Origin: Blautia sp. | GTDB taxonomy: Bacteria; Bacillota; Clostridia; Lachnospirales; Lachnospiraceae | Assembly (NCBI GenBank): GCA_017515325.1 | Contig: JAFWGA010000045.1 | Location: forward strand, 1-51,779 | Length of the DNA stretch: 51,779 bases | Direction: 5' to 3' | Part shown: piece by piece, positions 16,031-24,784 of the stretch | Numbering within the stretch: position 1 is the stretch's first letter | How the letters are laid out: each line of letters begins with the position of its first letter | The notes under the pieces: model-generated | What the model was told of the DNA's origin: nothing | The model's database searches: none | Seen by the model: only the letters and a program-made list of their open reading frames with translations | Translations under genes and position numbers: made by a program

Positions 16031-16046
16031 TAAATTCGTGCACATA
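16031..16046 (+). repeat. TAAATTCGTGCrCATA motif, copy 1
   Basis: TAAATTCGTGCACATA; near-identical 16-mers occur at 22431-22446 and 46527-46542, always in gaps between genes and in the same orientation. Confidence 0.5.
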
Positions 16047-16059
16047 AGGAGGAAATCAG

Positions 16060-17400
16060 TTGAAGCTCAAAATTGTCGTGGGAGCCCTGGCGATTGTCTT
16101 TATTTTGGGGATCACCCCTGTTTTGGCAGCTGACATAGATGTAGCAGAGCGACTGACTCAGATCAAAGAGGAGATTGCTCTTTTGCAGACAGAGCTGGCC
16201 GAGCTGGAGAAGGAATACTATCCTGAAGCCCAAATGCAGGAGGCTGCCCCGGATTTTACAAATGCTGATGACGCGCCCTTAAATTCGGTCTATCACATCA
16301 GCGCTGCCGACACCATAGAAAACACTCCTTATGGGAATGGCATTTCCTCAGGGGCAGGTTATTATTCCGAGTTCCGATCAATGACGGGTTATCTGGAAGG
16401 AATCCTCTCCACTGTTGGTCCGTCGGAGACGATGAAGACGCAGACCTTTGTATCCATCAATCCTTCTTCTCCATCCTCGCCGGAACCCTCACTGGTCTAT
16501 TTCAGGTCGTCAAACGGCGGTGTATGGACGAGATGGCACAGGTTATCCGATGATCTGTCCCTGAGCTCCTCCAATATCGCCATACGGAAAAAGATGATCT
16601 GCAGGTATGTCGATGACGACGGAAATCCGACAGCCGAGGATACGGGAACCCTGAATCCGCAGTATATGGTGGATGACAGATACATATTCTCGGACTTTAA
16701 TAATGCCCCCAAAAACAGTATTTATCAGATTGATATGGACTGTGATGCTACGGTGATGGCCAACAATCCGCTGGCCGGAAAATCCTGTATCCTTATCACG
16801 ACCGGTTTTTCCTATTCATCCCGGCACGGCCAGATCCAGCTCTGCATGGGACTGGACGGCAGGGGAACTTCTATGTATTATCGTTATGGCTATTACCAGA
16901 CCCTCGAAGATTACCGGTGGTCGCCCTGGGAAAAGGTCGCAGTTCCATCGAATCCAGGGCTTACCCTTGCCTCGGGCTCACCGGACGAGGTCACCATCAG
17001 CGCGAAAGAGTTCCGGATCCTTCTGGATGAAGTAAGGCAGGCTTATACAGCCGTAACAGACGGATTCCTGGAAATCGCTCCCTCGGGTATGGAACAGGGC
17101 TCCTATGCTTATTCCGCAAAGATAGATTACCCCGGGCGTATTCGATGCAAAAAGGCTTTTAAAGTGCCGGAAGGCGCCAAGGTTGTCTTCTCGAATCCCA
17201 CGTTAAATGTCTATTTCGGCCTGATGGAAAGTCCGACATCGCAGGGATATCTTCAGTATACCGGATGGATCGGGGCGGGAAATGTTGCCGCGGAATACGA
17301 TATCATGTTTGACGGATATCTGAATATTATTTTTGAATCGCCAGACGGAAGGGAGATCACACCCGCCGATTATGACGGGTATGTAAAACTGATATATTAA
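16060..17400 (+). CDS. Secreted protein with two pyocin-knob-like modules
   Basis: A 446-residue protein starting at TTG with GGAGGAAA nine bases upstream. A signal peptide (about 1-25, ending VLA-A) is followed by a short coiled coil (residues 29-52). Two similar modules then occur at about 68-160 (DAPLNSVYHI ... WTRWHRL) and 212-293 (NAPKNSIYQI ... WSPWEKV). Each has the N-x-P...N...Y...I start and W..W end seen in the pyocin-knob/tail-fibre family, which in phages and tailocins binds glycans. The last 130 residues are beta-rich and unrecognised. It follows a GtrII-like gene, so a surface-glycan context is likely (inference). Not a phage region: no other tail genes are present. Confidence 0.65.
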   Translation: MKLKIVVGALAIVFILGITPVLAADIDVAERLTQIKEEIALLQTELAELEKEYYPEAQMQEAAPDFTNADDAPLNSVYHISAADTIENTPYGNGISSGAGYYSEFRSMTGYLEGILSTVGPSETMKTQTFVSINPSSPSSPEPSLVYFRSSNGGVWTRWHRLSDDLSLSSSNIAIRKKMICRYVDDDGNPTAEDTGTLNPQYMVDDRYIFSDFNNAPKNSIYQIDMDCDATVMANNPLAGKSCILITTGFSYSSRHGQIQLCMGLDGRGTSMYYRYGYYQTLEDYRWSPWEKVAVPSNPGLTLASGSPDEVTISAKEFRILLDEVRQAYTAVTDGFLEIAPSGMEQGSYAYSAKIDYPGRIRCKKAFKVPEGAKVVFSNPTLNVYFGLMESPTSQGYLQYTGWIGAGNVAAEYDIMFDGYLNIIFESPDGREITPADYDGYVKLIY

Positions 17401-17417
17401 AAAGCTTCAAAAAGCTA

Positions 17418-17446
17418 TTGACAAGCGGAATTCAGTGTGGTATTAA
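17418..17446 (+). promoter_or_regulatory. Sigma-A promoter of the trp operon
   Basis: TTGACA (17418-17423), a 17-base spacer and TATTAA (17441-17446), immediately upstream of the T-box leader. Confidence 0.85.
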
Positions 17447-17454
17447 TTTAATGC

Positions 17455-17744
17455 ATTAAAGTAAACCGTTGAGAAAGAGTGAGTAAGTGGTTTCCCTGTC
17501 ACTCCAGAGAGCTGCGGATGGTGGGATCGCAGTGTGATATACTTCACCGAATGGACTTTCGAGGGCGCGGAAGAAGGGGTTCTGTGTATTCTGCGACGCT
17601 GCAGGCAGGCGTTATCTGCCGGGGATATGCTGGTATCCTGCTAAGTGCGCGGTTTTTGCCGTGAATTCAAGGTGGCACCGCGGATAGGTTGAGTTCATCT
17701 ATTCGTCCTTGACAGAAAGCATAATTCTGCCAAGGACTTTTTTT
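17455..17744 (+). promoter_or_regulatory. Tryptophan T-box riboswitch with terminator
   Basis: The T-box sequence AAGGTGGCACCGCGG lies at about 17669-17683. The stem I specifier reads GAATGGAC, with the UGG (Trp) codon at 17552-17554. The terminator is GTCCTTGACAGAA (17705-17717) paired to TTCTGCCAAGGAC (17725-17737) with seven T. Uncharged tRNA-Trp would pair with UGG and with the antiterminator bulge, allowing readthrough into trpDBA when tryptophan is short. The leader starts after the promoter at 17418-17446. Confidence 0.93.
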
Positions 17745-17766
17745 GCGACAGGGTTGCCGCATAATC

Positions 17767-17806
17767 CTCCTTTGGCAGAAGATATCAATGCCGAAGGAGT
17801 TTTTTT
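17767..17806 (+). terminator. Second intrinsic terminator between T-box and trpD
   Basis: CTCCTTTGGCA (17767-17777) pairs with TGCCGAAGGAG (17789-17799) with one T/G-type mismatch, followed by seven T. It lies 23 bp after the T-box terminator and 47 bp before trpD, so transcripts must pass two terminators. Confidence 0.8.
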
Positions 17807-17852
17807 GTTTGGGGGAGATGTCAGCCTCTCCCGTCTAAGGAGGAAGGAAGCT

Positions 17853-18875
17853 ATGATCAAAGAAGCTATCGTGAAGATCGTAAACAAAGAGGACCTGACT
17901 TATGATGAAGCCTATACCGTTATGAATGAGATCATGAGCGGGGAGACCACACCGACTCAGAATGCGGCATTTTTAGCAGCTCTGTCGACAAAGAGCGCCA
18001 GGGCCGAGACAAGGGATGAGATTGCGGGATGTGCGGCGGCCATGCGTTCGCATGCGATCCGGGTTGAGACAGACATGGAGTTGTTTGAGATCGTGGGGAC
18101 GGGAGGGGATAACGCCCAAAGCTTCAATATCTCCACCACCTCTGCCCTTGTGGCCGCGGCAGGAGGGGTAAAGGTGGCCAAGCACGGAAACAGGGCGGCT
18201 TCATCCCAGTGTGGAACGGCGGACTGTCTGGAAGCCCTGGGGGTGAATATCCAGCAGAGCCCGGACAGATGCCGGGAGCTTTTGAGGGAAGTGGGTATGT
18301 GTTTTTTCTTTGCCCAGAAGTACCATACCTCTATGAAATATGTTGGAGCCATCCGCAGAGAACTCGGGTTTCGCACGGTCTTTAATATTTTAGGTCCTCT
18401 GACCAATCCGGGAACCCCTTCCATGCAGCTTCTCGGTGTCTATGATGATTATCTGGTAGAGCCGTTGGCACAGGTTCTGGTGAGCCTTGGCGTAAAAAGG
18501 GGCATGGTGGTATACGGCCTGGATAAGCTTGACGAGATTTCCATGAGCGCCCCGACCAAGGTCTGCGAGATCCGTGACGGATGGTTTCGGTCGACTGTGA
18601 TCCGGCCGGAAGACTTTGGCTTTACCAGCTGCAGCAAGGATGAGCTTAAGGGGGGCACGCCACAGGAGAACGCAGCGATCACCAGAGCCATTCTGGCAGG
18701 GGAGAAGGGGCCGAAAAGAAATGCCGTTCTTCTGAATGCCGGAGCATCCCTGTATATCGGCGGGAAGGCCCAGACCATGAAGGAGGGAGTGGCTCTGGCC
18801 GCTGAGCTGATCGATTCCGGCAAGGCAGCCCAGACACTGGAAAAACTGATTGAGGTCAGCAACAGACCGGAGTGA
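17853..18875 (+). CDS. trpD: Anthranilate phosphoribosyltransferase
   Basis: Encodes 340 residues from the ATG at 17853, which has AAGGAGGAAGG upstream; an in-frame extension further upstream would run through the T-box terminators. The enzyme joins anthranilate to PRPP, the second step of tryptophan synthesis. The diagnostic glycine loop [17 protein letters not shown] and [21 protein letters not shown] are present, as are the anthranilate-binding region and the [19 protein letters not shown] motif. First gene of trpDBA, 14 bp before trpB. No trpG fusion at the N-terminus. Confidence 0.95.
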   Translation: MIKEAIVKIVNKEDLTYDEAYTVMNEIMSGETTPTQNAAFLAALSTKSARAETRDEIAGCAAAMRSHAIRVETDMELFEIVGTGGDNAQSFNISTTSALVAAAGGVKVAKHGNRAASSQCGTADCLEALGVNIQQSPDRCRELLREVGMCFFFAQKYHTSMKYVGAIRRELGFRTVFNILGPLTNPGTPSMQLLGVYDDYLVEPLAQVLVSLGVKRGMVVYGLDKLDEISMSAPTKVCEIRDGWFRSTVIRPEDFGFTSCSKDELKGGTPQENAAITRAILAGEKGPKRNAVLLNAGASLYIGGKAQTMKEGVALAAELIDSGKAAQTLEKLIEVSNRPE

Positions 18876-18889
18876 GGAGGGAAGAAAAA

Positions 18890-20074
18890 ATGAGTCAGGG
18901 AAGATTTGGCATTCATGGAGGGCAGTATATACCGGAAACCCTGATGAATGCCGTCATAGAACTGGAGGAGGCTTACAACCATTATAAACAGGACCCGGAT
19001 TTCAACCGTGAGCTTACTGAGCTTTTGAATGAATACGCGGGACGGCCATCCCGTCTGTACTTTGCCAGGAAGATGACCAGGGATCTGGGCGGAGCCAAAA
19101 TCTATCTGAAACGGGAAGACTTAAACCATACCGGAGCGCACAAGATCAACAATGTTTTGGGCCAGGCGCTCCTGGCGAAAAAGATGGGAAAGACCCGCCT
19201 GATTGCGGAGACGGGGGCCGGCCAGCATGGCGTGGCCACGGCCACGGCTGCCGCACTGCTTGACATGGAATGTGTCGTCTTTATGGGGGTGGAGGATACG
19301 GTCCGCCAGGCTCTCAACGTGTACAGGATGCGCCTGCTTGGCGCGGAGGTGATTCCGGTTGCGACAGGAACCGGCACCCTTAAGGATGCGGTGTCTGAGG
19401 CCATGAGAGAATGGACCTCCCGGATCAGTGACACGCATTACTGCCTGGGCTCAGTCATGGGACCCCACCCCTTCCCCACCATCGTCCGGGATTTTCAGGC
19501 TGTTATCTCCAGGGAGATCAGGGAAGAGATGCTGAAGAAGGAGGGAAGGCTTCCGGACGCCGTGATTGCCTGTGTGGGGGGAGGCTCCAACGCCATCGGC
19601 AGCTTTTACCATTTTATCGGGGACGAGAGCGTCAGGCTGATCGGATGTGAGGCGGCAGGCAGGGGAGTCGATACCTTTGAAACAGCCGCGACCATCGCTA
19701 CCGGAAGGGTGGGCATTTTCCATGGCATGAAATCCTACTTCTGTCAGGATGAGGACGGGCAGATCGCTCCTGTATATTCGATCTCGGCAGGCCTTGACTA
19801 TCCCGGAGTAGGGCCGGAGCACGCGTATCTTCATGATATTGGCAGGGCTGAGTATGTCCCGGTGACAGACGATGAGGCAGTCAATGCCTTTGAATATCTG
19901 GCCAGAATGGAGGGGATCATCCCGGCGATCGAATCGGCTCACGCTGTTTCCTACGCCATGAAGCTTGCTCCTGCCATGTCAGAGGATAAGATCATAGTGA
20001 TTACGATATCCGGACGGGGAGATAAGGACTGTGCGGCGATTGCCCGCTATAGAGGGGAGGATATCCATGAGTAA
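18890..20074 (+). CDS. trpB: Tryptophan synthase beta chain
   Basis: Encodes 394 residues from the ATG at 18890, preceded by GGAGGGAAG. The PLP lysine is K85 in HTGAHKINN, and the phosphate-binding glycine loop [10 protein letters not shown] is present, so this is the TrpB1 type that pairs with TrpA. It condenses indole with serine. It overlaps trpA by eight bases (its stop lies at 20072-20074), as expected for subunits made in equal amounts. Confidence 0.96.
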   Translation: MSQGRFGIHGGQYIPETLMNAVIELEEAYNHYKQDPDFNRELTELLNEYAGRPSRLYFARKMTRDLGGAKIYLKREDLNHTGAHKINNVLGQALLAKKMGKTRLIAETGAGQHGVATATAAALLDMECVVFMGVEDTVRQALNVYRMRLLGAEVIPVATGTGTLKDAVSEAMREWTSRISDTHYCLGSVMGPHPFPTIVRDFQAVISREIREEMLKKEGRLPDAVIACVGGGSNAIGSFYHFIGDESVRLIGCEAAGRGVDTFETAATIATGRVGIFHGMKSYFCQDEDGQIAPVYSISAGLDYPGVGPEHAYLHDIGRAEYVPVTDDEAVNAFEYLARMEGIIPAIESAHAVSYAMKLAPAMSEDKIIVITISGRGDKDCAAIARYRGEDIHE

Positions 20075-20879
20075 AATAAAAGAAGCCTTCAGAAAGGGCA
20101 AGGCATTCATTCCCTTTATCACCTGCGGGGATCCGGATCTGGAGACAACCGCTGCCCTGGTCCGGGCTGCCGTGGCAAACGGGGCAGACCTGATCGAGCT
20201 GGGAATTCCCTTTTCCGATCCTACGGCGGAGGGACCGGTGATACAGGCGGCCAACATCCGAGCCCTGTCGGGCGGGATCAAAACGGATCAGATTTTTGAA
20301 TTCGTGCGGGACATGCGCAGGGATATCACCGTTCCCATGGTCTTTATGACCTATGCCAACGTGGTATTTTCCTACGGGGCAGCAGGCTTTATCTCAACCT
20401 GCCGGGAGCTGGGGATAGACGGTCTGATTCTGCCGGATCTTCCTTTTGAGGAGAAGGGGGAATTCCTACCCCTGTGCAGGGAACAGGGGGTAGATCTGAT
20501 CTCTATGATCGCTCCGACCTCCGAGGACCGGATCGGGATGATTGCCCGGGAGGCGGAAGGATTTATTTACCTGGTCTCCAGCCTGGGCGTGACCGGTGTG
20601 AGGAGCCGGATCACAACCGACCTTTCCGCTATTGTGCAGGTGATCCGGGAGAATACCAGCGTCCCGGTGGCTGTCGGCTTTGGTATCTCGACACCGGACC
20701 AGGCGAAAAAAATGGCCGCAGTGGCAGACGGCGTCATCGTAGGATCTGCGATCATCAAGCTGATGGAGCAGTACGGTAAGGAATCGGCCGAGCCGGTAGG
20801 GGCATACATCAAAAGTATGAAAGAAGCAGTGAGCCAGGCGGCCGCGCATCCAGACCTGCCTGCAGGTCCGGATGTGTGA
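20067..20879 (+). CDS. trpA: Tryptophan synthase alpha chain
   Basis: A 270-residue TIM barrel starting at the ATG at 20067 inside the end of trpB, with GGGGAGG upstream. Catalytic residues are E44 in [16 protein letters not shown] and D124 in LPDLPFEE. It cleaves indole-3-glycerol phosphate to indole, passed to TrpB. Usual length (about 265). Last gene of the operon; its final codons can form a hairpin (CATCC...GGATG, 20847-20875), but there is no U-tract. The MATE gene converges from the other side, 47 bp away. Confidence 0.95.
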   Translation: MSKIKEAFRKGKAFIPFITCGDPDLETTAALVRAAVANGADLIELGIPFSDPTAEGPVIQAANIRALSGGIKTDQIFEFVRDMRRDITVPMVFMTYANVVFSYGAAGFISTCRELGIDGLILPDLPFEEKGEFLPLCREQGVDLISMIAPTSEDRIGMIAREAEGFIYLVSSLGVTGVRSRITTDLSAIVQVIRENTSVPVAVGFGISTPDQAKKMAAVADGVIVGSAIIKLMEQYGKESAEPVGAYIKSMKEAVSQAAAHPDLPAGPDV

Positions 20880-20926
20880 ACATCTGGCGAACGCTCCAAC
20901 ATCACACACCTTTATGTGCGATAGAA

Positions 20927-22288
20927 CTACGATCTGATTTTCCACCGTCCGGAAAGATAGAAGCTGCCGCCGATGATGAAGGGCATGAAACCGGCCAGGG
21001 CATCGCCATACCAGAAGCCCTGGCTGCCCATAGAGAAGGCGAAGCCCAGCAAGGCGGCCATACCAACCCGCCCGATCACGCCATCGATGATGGCGACCAG
21101 GAGATTAAGCCTGGAGTTTCCTGAGCCGTTGATGATGGAGAAGGCACCGGAACGGGTGGCGGCACCATAAAAATTCAGAACCATAGGGACGATGATCAGG
21201 GAAGACTCCGCCAGGACCGCTGCATCGTTGGTAAAGATTTCGCAGATGGCCTGGGGGAAGGCAAGCAGCAGGATGGAGGCGACCGTGGATATGCCCAGGC
21301 CGATGCCCAGGACAACACCCAGGATTCTGGGAACCCTGTCATACCGTTTGGCTCCCAGCGTCTGGCCTACCATAGAGCTGCCGGCAGTGGTGAAGGAATT
21401 GGAAACGATTCCTATCATCATTCCCGTCTTGTTGTAGATACCGGACAGAGCGGAATAGATGACGCCCTCCTGATTGATCCAGGCCATCAGTACGATCTTT
21501 GAGATATTGATGGCGGCAGACTGGATGGCCATGGGGATGCCGAGGGAGAGCAGGGGCCTGAGGATATCTGTGTCGATCCGGAAGCTGGACAGGCGAAAAT
21601 CAAAGCCGAAGCTTTCCCGATTCCGGTAGAGATAGATCAGGGAAATGATAAAGCTGACTCCCTGTCCGATCACTGTGGCGAGGGCGGCACCGAAAACCTC
21701 CAGGCCGAGGAAACCGACAAAAAGGATATCCAGCACCATGTTGAGGACCGCCGCAATGGCGATGAAAATGAAAGGCCGGCGGGAATCTCCCATACCGCGA
21801 AGGATGGCGGAAACAATGTTATAGCCGTAGATAAAGGGCAGGCCCACCACACAGGTCATCATGTAGTCCATGGTGAAGGCGTAGGATTCGGCGGGCGTAT
21901 TCAGCCAGTCCAGGATGGGATGACGGATGAAGGTGCACAGAAGGGAAATCAGAATGGAGATTCCCAGGAGGAAGGTAAACATGGTGCCGATGAGCCGACG
22001 GACAGGCTCACTTTTTTTTGCCCCTACAAACTGGGCTATGATGACCTGGCCGGCAGAGGAAAAGCCCATGGCCAGGAAGGTGAGCAGGTGGAGCACATCG
22101 CCGCCGATGGAGACGGCGGACATGCCGGGCCCGCCGATAACCTGGCCGACGACCACCATGTCCACCAGGTTGTAGACGGCCTGGAGGGCGTTGGCCACAA
22201 AAAGAGGCATGGCAAAGAGGAGCAGCTGGCGGGTCACACTCCCGCTGGTAAGATCAGTTATCATCGATTGGGAACGAGTGTTTTTCAT
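20927..22288 (-). CDS. MATE-family multidrug/cation efflux transporter
   Basis: Encodes 453 residues from the ATG at 22288 with AGGAGAAG upstream; an upstream in-frame ATG at 22360 lacks a site. Twelve hydrophobic segments in two halves; the N-terminal half begins GSVTRQLLLFAMPLFVANALQAVYNLVDMVVVGQ, typical of NorM/DinF-like MATE proteins, and the second half repeats the pattern (LLSLGIPMAIQSAAINISKIVLMAWIN). It would export drugs or metabolites using Na+ or H+ gradients; the substrate is not predictable. Transcribed alone, convergent with trpA. Confidence 0.92.
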   Translation of the reverse strand: MKNTRSQSMITDLTSGSVTRQLLLFAMPLFVANALQAVYNLVDMVVVGQVIGGPGMSAVSIGGDVLHLLTFLAMGFSSAGQVIIAQFVGAKKSEPVRRLIGTMFTFLLGISILISLLCTFIRHPILDWLNTPAESYAFTMDYMMTCVVGLPFIYGYNIVSAILRGMGDSRRPFIFIAIAAVLNMVLDILFVGFLGLEVFGAALATVIGQGVSFIISLIYLYRNRESFGFDFRLSSFRIDTDILRPLLSLGIPMAIQSAAINISKIVLMAWINQEGVIYSALSGIYNKTGMMIGIVSNSFTTAGSSMVGQTLGAKRYDRVPRILGVVLGIGLGISTVASILLLAFPQAICEIFTNDAAVLAESSLIIVPMVLNFYGAATRSGAFSIINGSGNSRLNLLVAIIDGVIGRVGMAALLGFAFSMGSQGFWYGDALAGFMPFIIGGSFYLSGRWKIRS

Positions 22289-22386
22289 GATTGGACTTCT
22301 CCTGTGACTGTATGGAAACCTTCGACTGAACAATAGCTGGAATAAATCTGCGAAGCGCAAAGAGCTGAGCAGTTACGCTGGAATAT

Positions 22387-22415
22387 AAGGTAGCATGTTT
22401 TGAAAAAAAGGTCAA
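22387..22415 (-). promoter_or_regulatory. Putative promoter of the MATE gene
   Basis: On the minus strand TTGACC (22410-22415), 17 bases, then TACCTT (22387-22392). The -10 box is weak; a neighbouring TTATAT is an alternative. Confidence 0.4.
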
Positions 22416-22430
22416 TTTATGATTCCCCGG

Positions 22431-22446
22431 TAAATTCGTGCGCATA
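22431..22446 (+). repeat. TAAATTCGTGCrCATA motif, copy 2
   Basis: TAAATTCGTGCGCATA, identical to 46527-46542 and one base different from 16031-16046. Confidence 0.5.
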
Positions 22447-22478
22447 TGAGACAAACGGACAAAAAAGCAGATTTTCGA

Positions 22479-22508
22479 TTTACAGGCTTTGTGGGAATAT
22501 GGTACAAT
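22479..22508 (+). promoter_or_regulatory. Sigma-A promoter of the branched-chain amino acid transporter operon
   Basis: TTTACA (22479-22484), an 18-base spacer and TACAAT (22503-22508) with an extended TGG just before the -10 box. The leader is about 85 bases. Confidence 0.75.
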
Positions 22509-22600
22509 ACATGAGTTGTAAAAACACTCTGTCGGGAGACAGATCTATTTCAGAAACAAAAAGGAAAAAACAGGAAAAGTTTATTTGGAGGAAAAGAAAA

Positions 22601-23746
22601 ATGAAGAAGTACTTCGCCCTGTTGCTTGCTGCTTTGATGACAGCTTCTGCCTTTGCCTCTGGCGTGTCGGCAGATGTGACAGCCCAGTCAGATACGATCA
22701 AGGTTGCGCTTGTAGCTCCCCTTTCAGGAAATAATGCCACCTACGGCGTTAAGCAGGAAAACGGCTATCGTCTGGCCATGGACGAGATTAATGCGGCCGG
22801 CGGCGTTTACGGCGCACAGATCGAGCTCGTAACCTATGATGATACCGGCGATCCTCAGACTGCGGCTGCCGGTACCCAGAAATTTGTGGATGATGAGGAT
22901 GTGATGGTTCTGGGCGGTTCCTGTCTGACATCCTGTACGGCAGTCATGCTGCCCATCACGGGTGACAGTGAGCTGGCACAGATGGTTGTCTCCTCCAGTG
23001 CGGCTTCCCTGACCGGCCTTTCTCCCTATTTCTTCCGGATGGCGGTTCAGGACGCCCAGGTGGGTCCGCAGATTGCCAAGGTCTTTGCGGGAATGGGAGA
23101 TAAGACTGCTGTCGCTCTGTATCCCAACAATGATTTCGGTATCGGCCTGAAGAATTCTTTTGTAGAACAGTTCCAGGCAGATGGCGGCGAGGTGCTGGAT
23201 ACCATCGAATATCAGGATACGGACCAGGATTTCTCCGCAATCCTGACCAAGGTTGCTTCCCTGGCTCCGGACTGCATCGCTCTTTGCGGAACCACCACCG
23301 ATGGCGCTACCATAGTCAAGCAGGCCCGTCAGATGGATATTGCCGCCCACATCATGGGACAGCCTGGCCTTTATAACCAGAATGTCATCGATATTGCCGG
23401 TGAATACGCAGAAGGCCTTTTTGCCTGCGGCGTGTTTATCGCTTCCAATCCTGACAAGAAGGTACAGGAATACGTCCAGAAATATCAGGACCGCTTTGAT
23501 GAGACGCCGGATCATTTCTCTGCTCTGGCCTATGACCAGATGTATGTGATCGCAGACGCGGCTGCCCGCGCCATGGAAGCCAATGACGGCGAGCTGACCC
23601 GTGAGACCATGATAGAGGCTCTTCAGCTGACTGAGTATGATGGCGTGACCGGCCATGTCAATTTCGATGAAAATGGCGACTGGGTGCGTGATTATCTGAC
23701 CCTCACTGTCCAGGACGGCCAGTATGTACTCTATACGGAAGAATAA
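22601..23746 (+). CDS. Branched-chain amino acid ABC transporter, substrate-binding protein
   Basis: Encodes 381 residues from the ATG at 22601 with GGAGGAAAAG upstream. After a signal peptide (about 1-24, ending SADVTAQSD) the mature protein starts IKVALVAPLSGNNATYGVKQENGYRLAMDEINAAGGV, the hallmark of the Leu/Ile/Val (Peripla_BP_6) family. There is no lipobox Cys, unlike most Gram-positive binding proteins. It delivers branched-chain or related amino acids to LivHM. First gene of the five-gene operon; a hairpin lies between it and livH, which usually lets the binding protein be made in excess. Confidence 0.92.
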   Translation: MKKYFALLLAALMTASAFASGVSADVTAQSDTIKVALVAPLSGNNATYGVKQENGYRLAMDEINAAGGVYGAQIELVTYDDTGDPQTAAAGTQKFVDDEDVMVLGGSCLTSCTAVMLPITGDSELAQMVVSSSAASLTGLSPYFFRMAVQDAQVGPQIAKVFAGMGDKTAVALYPNNDFGIGLKNSFVEQFQADGGEVLDTIEYQDTDQDFSAILTKVASLAPDCIALCGTTTDGATIVKQARQMDIAAHIMGQPGLYNQNVIDIAGEYAEGLFACGVFIASNPDKKVQEYVQKYQDRFDETPDHFSALAYDQMYVIADAAARAMEANDGELTRETMIEALQLTEYDGVTGHVNFDENGDWVRDYLTLTVQDGQYVLYTEE

Positions 23747-23754
23747 AAAGATAG

Positions 23755-23791
23755 CGTAACTCCTTGGCACTTTGTGCTTTGCAGTTACCAG
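23755..23791. repeat. Intergenic hairpin of the GTAAC...GTTAC type
   Basis: GTAACT and AGTTAC enclose an inner GCAC/GTGC stem with loop TTT. Similar outlines occur at 41190-41222 and, in part, 22350-22376. It sits directly after the binding-protein stop. Confidence 0.5.
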
Positions 23792-23813
23792 GCAACAGTG
23801 ATTTTATAGGATA

Positions 23814-23843
23814 AAGGGGGACGCACTCGTCAGCGTCCCCCTT
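23814..23843 (+). other. Intercistronic GC-rich hairpin without U-tract
   Basis: AAGGGGGACGC (23814-23824) and GCGTCCCCCTT (23833-23843) form a perfect 11-bp stem with an eight-base loop. Without a T-run it is better read as an mRNA-stabilising or processing hairpin protecting the binding-protein message than as a terminator. Confidence 0.7.
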
Positions 23844-23877
23844 CCAATTTCAAAAATGGAACGGTGGTGAATACTGA

Positions 23878-24774
23878 ATGGTTGATTTCCTGCAGCAGGT
23901 CATCAACGGCCTTGCCCAGGGCGGGATCTATTCCCTGATCGCAATCGGCTGGACGACTGTATTTGGTATTGTAGGCATCATCAACTGGACCCACGGTGAG
24001 ATTTATATGCTCGGCGCTTATGCGGGATGGCTGATCACAACCTATGCCCATCTTCCCATCATACCGTCGCTGCTTCTTTCCATGGTGCTGGGAGCTTTCA
24101 TCGCGATGGCGGTAGATGAAATCGGGTATCGTCCTCTCCGCAAAAAAGGTGTGCTGGCTGCAACCGGCTTCATCACGGCGCTCGGCCTGTCCCAGACAAT
24201 CCGCTACAGCGCCAGCGCGGGATTCAGCCCCAACCCCAAGGCCTATCCCGTACTGGTGAACCAGGAGCTGATCACGCTTGTCAGTATCGGAGATAAAAAG
24301 ATCACGATCAGCTCTGTCCATCTGATCGTTCTGTTTTCTGCCGTTGTGATCATGAGCCTTCTTGAACTCTTTATGAAAAAGACATTGACGGGAAAGGCTA
24401 TGCTGGCAGCTTCACAGGATATGCAGACCCTTCGTCTGATGGGTGTCAATGCGGAAAGCCTGATCAAGATTACATTTGCCATCAGCGGGGCCCTTGGCGC
24501 TGCGGCAGGCTTCTTTATCGGGATGCTCTACTATATCAACCCCATGATGGGGGCTCTGGCCGGCCTGAAGGGATGGTCCTGCGCTATCCTGGGCGGTATC
24601 GGCTCCATAGCCGGCTCTTTGGTGGGAGGGATTATCCTCGGCATCGTCGAAAATCTGACAGCCGGCTATATTTCCACCGGCTACAAGGATGCGATTGGCT
24701 TTATGGTTATGATCCTGGTGCTTCTGATCAGGCCATCCGGCCTGATGGGGTATCGGTTTGAGGAAAAGGTGTAG
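23878..24774 (+). CDS. livH: Branched-chain amino acid ABC transporter, permease LivH
   Basis: A 298-residue membrane protein with about eight hydrophobic segments. It starts FLQQVINGLAQGGIYSLIAIGWTTVFGIVGIINWTHGEIYMLGAY, the canonical LivH N-terminus, and contains GLKGWSCAILGGIGSIAGSLVGG, the loop that contacts the ATPases. Start preceded by GGTGGTGA. Eleven bases separate its stop from livM. Confidence 0.95.
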   Translation: MVDFLQQVINGLAQGGIYSLIAIGWTTVFGIVGIINWTHGEIYMLGAYAGWLITTYAHLPIIPSLLLSMVLGAFIAMAVDEIGYRPLRKKGVLAATGFITALGLSQTIRYSASAGFSPNPKAYPVLVNQELITLVSIGDKKITISSVHLIVLFSAVVIMSLLELFMKKTLTGKAMLAASQDMQTLRLMGVNAESLIKITFAISGALGAAAGFFIGMLYYINPMMGALAGLKGWSCAILGGIGSIAGSLVGGIILGIVENLTAGYISTGYKDAIGFMVMILVLLIRPSGLMGYRFEEKV

Positions 24775-24784
24775 GAGGCAGACA

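Larger units (their letters stand above)
22289..22600. other. Divergent intergenic region between MATE and liv operon
   Basis: No gene. Contents: minus-strand promoter for the MATE gene (22387-22415), the repeat TAAATTCGTGCGCATA at 22431-22446, the plus-strand liv promoter (22479-22508), a small TCTGTC/GACAGA hairpin in the liv leader (22527-22542), and a segment at 22350-22376 (GAAGCGCAAAGAGCTGAGCAGTTAC) resembling 41196-41220. Confidence 0.6.

Noticed and set aside
16060-17400. Prophage tail-fibre gene
   Set aside because: The protein has a signal peptide and no phage genes are near; knob-like modules alone do not show a prophage.
17788-17838. Leader peptide controlling trpD by attenuation
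   Set aside because: The 16-codon frame has no Trp codon and no ribosome binding site; control is explained by the T-box.
20847-20875. Terminator at the end of trpA
   Set aside because: The hairpin is inside the coding region, has a mismatch and is not followed by a U-tract on either strand.
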